NCBI GenBank assembly: GCA_964022115.1
Contig: CAXIBC010000007.1
Span: 1 to 59,020 of the forward strand
Origin: Oleispira sp964022115
GTDB lineage: Bacteria > Pseudomonadota > Gammaproteobacteria > Pseudomonadales > Oceanobacteraceae
Length of the DNA: 59,020 bases
Direction: 5' to 3'
A model generated the notes under the pieces. That model did no database searches and was not told the DNA's origin. It was given only the letters and a program-made list of their open reading frames with translations. Below are positions 55,501-59,020 of this stretch, in pieces (position 1 is the stretch's first letter; every line of letters starts with the position of its first letter). The position numbers were made by a program, and so were the translations under genes.

Positions 55501-56051
55501 ATGCGGTTTTCAGTTTCGCGGCGACGCTCTTTATATTTTGAAATACCCGCGGCTTCTTCAATAAAAACGCGTAACTCTTCGGGTTTTGATTCGATCAGAC
55601 GAGAAATCATACCCTGTTCAATAATTGAATAAGAGCGGGCCCCTAGGCCGGTACCTAAGAAAATGTCGGTAATGTCTTTACGACGACACTTAGTACCATT
55701 GAGGTAATAGGTCGATTGCCCTTCGCGTGTTACTTGGCGACGTAAAGAGACTTCACTGAAGGCTGCGTACTCACCACGTAAAGTACCATCGCTATTGTCA
55801 AAAATAAGATCAACACTGGCTTTACCGACCGGTTTACGCTGTGCGGAACCGTTAAAAATAACGTCCGTCATCGAATCACCTCGAAGGTTCTTCGCCGAGC
55901 TTTCACCCATAACCCAACGTACCGCATCGATGGTATTTGATTTCCCACAACCGTTTGGCCCCAAAATTCCCGTCATATTCGTTGGAAACGGAATGTAAGT
56001 TGGGTCTACAAACGATTTAAATCCTGCCAGTTTGATGGCCTTTAGGCGCAT
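52542..56051 (-). CDS. smc: chromosome condensation ATPase SMC
   Basis: 1169 residues. Walker A GPNGCGKS at 31-38, coiled coil, hinge (about 515-660, with NYLQAVIVEDLDPVQHW), second coiled coil, signature LLSGGEKALTA and Walker B FCMLDEVDAPLDD near the C-terminus. It organises and segregates the chromosome, usually with ScpA and ScpB, which are not in this window. In gammaproteobacteria such as Pseudomonas, smc precedes zipA and ligA as here (83-base gap to zipA). The upstream gene on this strand is a GntR-family regulator. Confidence 0.97.
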   Translation of the reverse strand: MRLKAIKLAGFKSFVDPTYIPFPTNMTGILGPNGCGKSNTIDAVRWVMGESSAKNLRGDSMTDVIFNGSAQRKPVGKASVDLIFDNSDGTLRGEYAAFSEVSLRRQVTREGQSTYYLNGTKCRRKDITDIFLGTGLGARSYSIIEQGMISRLIESKPEELRVFIEEAAGISKYKERRRETENRMRRTNENLERLQDIRDEMERQLAHLHRQAQAAEKYKEYKAQERLKKGQLQALKWQVLDVDYRKREMEIAELDVQYEAKMALQTSADAAIEERRESHHERNEVFSSAQAKYYEVGAQIARHEQKLEHQAQMSLQLSQDLAETEKGILETQRALEEDQLKLEEVNEELMMLEPELEVLLAGEEAAGEELILAEEAMQAWQRSWDEFTQKASAPARQAEVAQSRIQNLEQQLTRLQQRIERLDEEKRQLTSNPEAEEILFLQEHISEHEMQLEEQQLASDSFGEQVNVQREKIEVLRRKIDEGRSELQQVQGRKASLEALQQAAKGEGNEAVSHWLESHQLSRKARLAEKIQVESGWEKAVEMVLGNYLQAVIVEDLDPVQHWVNGLKDGEVILWSAANGSPAEAAASNVLAAKVSGDENINSLLSSVQVADDLSQAMARRSQLADDQSIITPEGLWLGKSWLRVAKDGEGNGGILARQQELETLEIRFEDLDISIEEWEVDLDAEQLKLRNLEQQREVQQKEMTAFARQLAEFQSQLSGKQARAEQLALRTDKIDSELAEVNELQALEREQIAEARIQWQEAMENMDQDADERSRLQTERENTATRIEDARMKARQEKDQAHQLQLRHQGFSNQQQSLNQAVERLHQQMQRNQERKSQIQQNQNRDHDSDLEELKMQLEELLEKRLEAEQVMSDARRELEAVDAELRQFEKDRGIAEKAGLDLRTKLEQVRMETQSLEIRRNSIVEQLLEDELTLEEVIASLPQDADIQQWSEELERIGERIRRLGAINLAAIDEYKIQSERKVYLDAQHEDLEKALATLESAIQKIDRETRSRFKETFDKVNSGLAELFPKVFGGGHASLELTGDDLLNTGVAIMASPPGKKNSTIHLLSGGEKALTAIALVFSIFQLNPAPFCMLDEVDAPLDDANVGRYARLVKAMSEKVQFIYITHNKIAMEKADQLMGVTMHEPGVSRLVSVDIEEAAKMVEA

Positions 56052-56090
56052 AACCTGTCGTTCCTAATTAATTATTCTTAATTCAGCTTA

Positions 56091-56747
56091 TTATTCTGCA
56101 TTTAGCGCGGCCAATACCAGTTCTAACTGGTGACGAAAATATTGTTCTACCGCCGCGGGAAGCAATTCCACTTTTCGTTCTGTAACACCTGTCATCAAGG
56201 CAGCGAAAAAAATTAATGCCGCTTGCCCATCATTAGGTTTATAGCGCTGCGCCAAGGCATAACAACGATGTACTGCAGGCTGCAAATCAACCAACAACTC
56301 ATGCAAATATTCATTTCGAGCCAGTGGGTACGCCATATTTAACAAGGCAAATACCTGCTCCATAAATTCTTCACGATCGTCTTGCTCGGCGATGCTTTGT
56401 AACCACATCAGGTGTTGAATAAGCTCATCTAACTCACCCTGTTGCCAGCGCTGAGCAACCAATACCGCTAAGCGGGTAACTAATAGACCAAATACATCAA
56501 ATAAGTTTTCCGCTAAGTCGGCAGTTATAGCGGCTACCATCGCACCTCGCCTTGGCACCATATCCACTAAATGGCGTCTTTCCAATAACAATAAAGCTTC
56601 ACGCACCGACCCCCGACTGACTTCGAGTTCTTCAACAATCTTCAACTCTTGTATGCGCTCATTTGCGACGCGCTGACCCGAAATTATTTGATGTGCAAGG
56701 TGCTGAGCGATCTGCTCGGCCATGCTTTTGGGCGCGTTAAAACTCAT
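56091..56747 (-). CDS. GntR-family regulator with FCD domain
   Basis: 218 residues. An N-terminal winged helix-turn-helix (about 8-75: IAQHLAHQIISGQ, LEVSRGSVREALLLLERR) and a C-terminal all-helical FCD ligand domain (about 85-215). FCD regulators usually bind a small acid and repress nearby metabolic genes through TNGTNNNACNA sites. A matching site lies in the gap before alkB, so it may control alkB; in other gammaproteobacteria a gene of this type also occurs simply upstream of smc. The start has a poor ribosome-binding site, and its stop is 39 bases before smc. Confidence 0.88.
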   Translation of the reverse strand: MSFNAPKSMAEQIAQHLAHQIISGQRVANERIQELKIVEELEVSRGSVREALLLLERRHLVDMVPRRGAMVAAITADLAENLFDVFGLLVTRLAVLVAQRWQQGELDELIQHLMWLQSIAEQDDREEFMEQVFALLNMAYPLARNEYLHELLVDLQPAVHRCYALAQRYKPNDGQAALIFFAALMTGVTERKVELLPAAVEQYFRHQLELVLAALNAE

Positions 56748-56953
56748 GGTATTAATTAGTTACCCTACATCTATATGCAAAAACCTAAGTCTACCACAGC
56801 CACTTAGCGCTGAAAGCCTTATCTCACGCCCTTTTACACTATTTTTCTTTAGTTCCAAAACCCCCTCAGATTTCCCCCCAAGCAAGACACTAAGAGAGTA
56901 TTTTCTGATTATTTTACCACCAATACTTGCAAAATTAATCGACTAGATTCATT

Positions 56954-56966
56954 ATTGTCCTACAAT
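56954..56966 (+). promoter_or_regulatory. GntR/FCD operator candidate overlapping an alkB -10 box
   Basis: ATTGTCCTACAAT is a perfect 5-3-5 palindrome and contains TTGTCCTACAA, which fits the FadR-subfamily operator pattern TNGTNNNACNA. Its right half TACAAT (56961-56966) could act as a -10 box 45 bases before the alkB ATG. No good -35 box is visible. Bound regulator would cover the -10 region, consistent with repression. Confidence 0.5.
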
Positions 56967-57010
56967 CTAACAATAAAGAATGACAATACTAACCCGCACG
57001 GAGAAAATGC

Positions 57011-58144
57011 ATGGACTCAACCAGCAAGCTCACTGCAAGCAATGAGCTAGACTTCATTATCAAGATGAAAAAATACGCTTACCTTTTAGTGCTATTACCC
57101 TCTCTCACCCTATTAGCATCAGTTTGGCTTGGCAACGAATATGGCCAGATGAATTTATTTGCCTTTTTCACGCTGTTTTTTGTCTTTGTCTTAACCCCTA
57201 TCCTCGATCACCTTATTGGCCAAGACCCAGTTAATCCCGATGAGAAAATACAAGTTCCTAAGCTCTCTAAAGAAATCTTTTATCGCCTCTTAACCCTACT
57301 GTGCTTGCCTTTGCAAATTGCTACGATCTTCTATGGGGGCCACATATTAATGTCGATAGAGATGAACTGGATTGGACAATTAGGCTGGGTACTTTCGGTG
57401 GGGACTGTAGGGGCAATTGTCGCAATTAACGTCGGCCATGAATTAATACATAAAGACCCCATCATAGAGCAATGGGCAGGGGGCTTACTGTATGCCTGCG
57501 TCACCTACGGCGGCTTCAAAGTTGAGCATATTCGTGGCCACCATGTGCATGTTTCTACACCAGCTGACGCATCATCTTCTCGCTACGGCCAAAGCTTATA
57601 CGCATTTTTACCCCACGCGTATTTACATAATTTCCTCAATGCTTGGAAACTAGAAGCCAAGAAGCTTAAGCGCAAAGGCAAAAGTCTATTTAGTTTCAGC
57701 AATGAATTAATCTGGTGGTATAGCATCAGCTTTATATTTGCAGGAATTTGCACAGCTCTATGGGGCTGGAGTGGCATGGCGTACTTTTTTGCCCAAAGTT
57801 TTGTTGCTTTCTCATTATTAGAAGTCATCAATTATATTGAACATTACGGCTTACATAGAAGAAAGCTTGCTAATGGCCGCTTTGAACGCACCAGCGTCGA
57901 ACACTCTTGGAATAGTAATTACCTGCTCACCAATTTATTTCTTTTTCAACTACAGCGCCACTCTGATCACCACGCTTACCCCAAGCGCCGCTACCAGGTA
58001 TTGCGCCACCATGAGGTCAGCCCACAACTGCCAAGCGGTTATGCAACCATGGTAGTATTAGCACTCATACCGCCACTCTGGTTCAAAGTAATGAACCCTA
58101 AAGTTGAAGCGTATTACCAAGGAGAAGAGCAGCACTTAAGTTAA
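57011..58144 (+). CDS. alkB: AlkB-type alkane 1-monooxygenase
   Basis: 377 residues, integral membrane non-heme diiron hydroxylase that oxidises the terminal carbon of medium-chain alkanes, with rubredoxin as electron donor. All four histidine blocks are present: HELIHK (143-148), EHIRGHHVH (172-180), NYIEHYGLHRR (274-284) and LQRHSDHHAYP (314-324). About six membrane helices. NYIEHYGL and LQRHSDHHA are AlkB signatures that separate it from fatty-acid desaturases. GGAG stands 7 bases before the ATG. No rubredoxin gene is adjacent, so it must come from elsewhere. It is the best lifestyle marker in the window, pointing to hydrocarbon use. Confidence 0.96.
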   Translation: MDSTSKLTASNELDFIIKMKKYAYLLVLLPSLTLLASVWLGNEYGQMNLFAFFTLFFVFVLTPILDHLIGQDPVNPDEKIQVPKLSKEIFYRLLTLLCLPLQIATIFYGGHILMSIEMNWIGQLGWVLSVGTVGAIVAINVGHELIHKDPIIEQWAGGLLYACVTYGGFKVEHIRGHHVHVSTPADASSSRYGQSLYAFLPHAYLHNFLNAWKLEAKKLKRKGKSLFSFSNELIWWYSISFIFAGICTALWGWSGMAYFFAQSFVAFSLLEVINYIEHYGLHRRKLANGRFERTSVEHSWNSNYLLTNLFLFQLQRHSDHHAYPKRRYQVLRHHEVSPQLPSGYATMVVLALIPPLWFKVMNPKVEAYYQGEEQHLS

Positions 58145-58185
58145 ATTAACCTGCTTGATGACCACAAGGACGATAGCTTATTTAT

Positions 58186-58231
58186 AGCTTTGCTAAAACA
58201 GAGTAAGCTAACACTTCGTTTTAGCAAAGCT
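58186..58231. repeat. perfect 14-bp inverted repeat before the TauE-family gene
   Basis: AGCTTTGCTAAAAC (58186-58199) and GTTTTAGCAAAGCT (58218-58231) are exact reverse complements with an 18-base loop. It lies 41 bases after alkB and ends 7 bases before the ATG at 58239, where a ribosome-binding site would be expected. There is no T-run after it, so it is not a standard terminator. Confidence 0.85.
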
Positions 58232-58238
58232 GCATACC

Positions 58239-59003
58239 ATGGTCGCCAACCTACTCACCTTAATTGTTCAGTTATTAGCGGAGAATACCACCCTAATCGC
58301 ATTAACGTTCTGCGCGATACTAACCTCCGCTATTGCCGCCATTCTTGGATTTGGTGGTGGTATGCTATTGATTGCCATCATGCCAAGCTTTCTTCCAGCC
58401 GCGGTGATTATTCCCATTCATGGCTTAGTACAATTAGCGAGTAACGGTTCTCGTATTGCGCTTTCTTTCAATCAAGTTGCTTGGCATCTGTTGCCGCAAT
58501 TTTTAATCGGCTCAGTACTGGGATTAGTACTTTTTACGAGCCTGTTATTCAACCTTTCAAGCGACTATATCCCTCTTGCCATTGGCAGTTATATTCTTCT
58601 TAATCTTTGGTCAAAACCTTTTGCCAATGCCATGAATCGATTCGAAAGTTTTTATATTGTTGGTGCACTACAGACTGGTTTAAGTTTAATCGTGGGTGCC
58701 ACAGGCCCCCTTAGCCAAAGTATTTTATTAAAAAACCTGAATCATAAAGATCAAATCATTGCGACTAGTGCCATTTTTATGAGCATTAGTCACTTGGCTA
58801 AAATCCTTATATTTGGCCTCTTAGGATTTCATTTTTTTGACCACCTTAATACTCTAATCGCCATGTGTTGCGGTGCTATTTTAGGATCCTACCTAGGTTC
58901 AAAAGCACGGCAAAAATTCGACAACCAAAGGTATATTCAAATAATTAAATATCTACTAAGCCTTCTTGCGATCAAGATGATCTTTGTTGTATTTCTCCAA
59001 TGA
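58239..59003 (+). CDS. TauE/SafE (TSUP) family membrane transporter
   Basis: 254 residues, eight predicted membrane helices in two related halves. The first half has the family motif ILGFGGGMLLIAIMP and VLxHG-like PIHGLVQLASNGSR; the second half has LSLIVGATGPLSQSIL. TSUP proteins move sulfite, sulfoacetate or other organic anions across the inner membrane; the substrate here cannot be told. There is no visible ribosome-binding site; the expected position is within a strong hairpin, so translation may be regulated. It may share a transcript with alkB (95-base gap). The gene is complete, ending 17 bases before the window edge. Confidence 0.9.
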   Translation: MVANLLTLIVQLLAENTTLIALTFCAILTSAIAAILGFGGGMLLIAIMPSFLPAAVIIPIHGLVQLASNGSRIALSFNQVAWHLLPQFLIGSVLGLVLFTSLLFNLSSDYIPLAIGSYILLNLWSKPFANAMNRFESFYIVGALQTGLSLIVGATGPLSQSILLKNLNHKDQIIATSAIFMSISHLAKILIFGLLGFHFFDHLNTLIAMCCGAILGSYLGSKARQKFDNQRYIQIIKYLLSLLAIKMIFVVFLQ

Positions 59004-59020
59004 CGAATACATTCCTGCTT

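Noticed and set aside
52542..56051. Plus-strand reading frames opposite smc, ligA and zipA
   Set aside because: Low-complexity Ser/Arg/Cys-rich translations typical of antisense frames, without ribosome-binding sites.
58186..58231. Inverted repeat after alkB as a standard rho-independent terminator
   Set aside because: No T-run follows on the plus strand and only an interrupted AT stretch on the minus strand.

Overview
The window looks like chromosomal DNA from an AT-rich marine gammaproteobacterium of the Oceanospirillales type, with hydrocarbon degraders such as Oleispira or Thalassolituus as the closest guess. The support is the pseudomonad-like order smc-zipA-ligA, a gammaproteobacterial alaA, pdxB and acnB, an AlkB-type alkane hydroxylase, and an estimated GC content near 40-43 %. 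This placement comes from gene content alone. I see no insertion sequence, prophage, CRISPR array or rRNA. One tRNA-Glu(TTC) lies at the left edge.

Layout. 1-3.3 kb: tRNA-Glu, a membrane-anchored protein of unknown function, and a hybrid sensor kinase whose phospho-acceptor histidine is replaced by Gln. 3.3-4.8 kb (minus): a peroxide and methionine-sulfoxide repair block (msrB, gpx, ohrR). 4.9-6.5 kb: alaA and a small partner. 6.6-10.5 kb: a ferric-iron ABC importer (fbpABC) behind a Fur-box-like site. 10.6-13.3 kb: a 7TMR-DISM hybrid histidine kinase with all key residues. 13.3-15.5 kb (minus): pdxB and a DyP-type peroxidase. 16-18.7 kb: a long acnB with a terminator.

19.1-38.3 kb is the most unusual part: seven plus-strand genes whose ends overlap by 1-11 bases throughout. 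They encode a CHASE2 sensor with a degenerate kinase core, a stand-alone receiver, a 1078-residue membrane protein with two tandem PgsC/CapC domains followed by two inactive-looking copies of a poly-gamma-glutamate-hydrolase-like domain, a 903-residue membrane-anchored envelope protein, a secreted 341-residue protein carrying the same hydrolase-like domain with its candidate catalytic residues intact, a 1617-residue secreted protein ending in a probable outer-membrane beta-barrel, and a 1403-residue PgsB/CapB-type Mur-ligase-fold amide ligase with a large HEAT-like N-terminal half. I read this as an undescribed Gram-negative system that makes, trims and exports a poly-gamma-glutamate-like polyamide. 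No PgsA/CapA or PgsE gene is present. The product is inferred from homology only.

38.4-46.8 kb: a DUF389 membrane protein, a MalT-like LuxR regulator, then, behind a perfect CRP-type palindrome, CotH-like lipoprotein kinase, VTC polyphosphate-polymerase domain, DUF4956 membrane protein and OprO/P-like porin. This suggests a polyphosphate-linked envelope function next to the polyamide system. 46.8-47.6 kb: a thioesterase. 47.7-56.7 kb (minus): carbonic anhydrase, a lytic-transglycosylase-like lipoprotein, ligA, zipA, smc and a GntR/FCD regulator. 57.0-59.0 kb: alkB with a GntR-type operator candidate over its possible -10 region, then a TauE/SafE transporter whose start is preceded by a perfect 14-bp inverted repeat.
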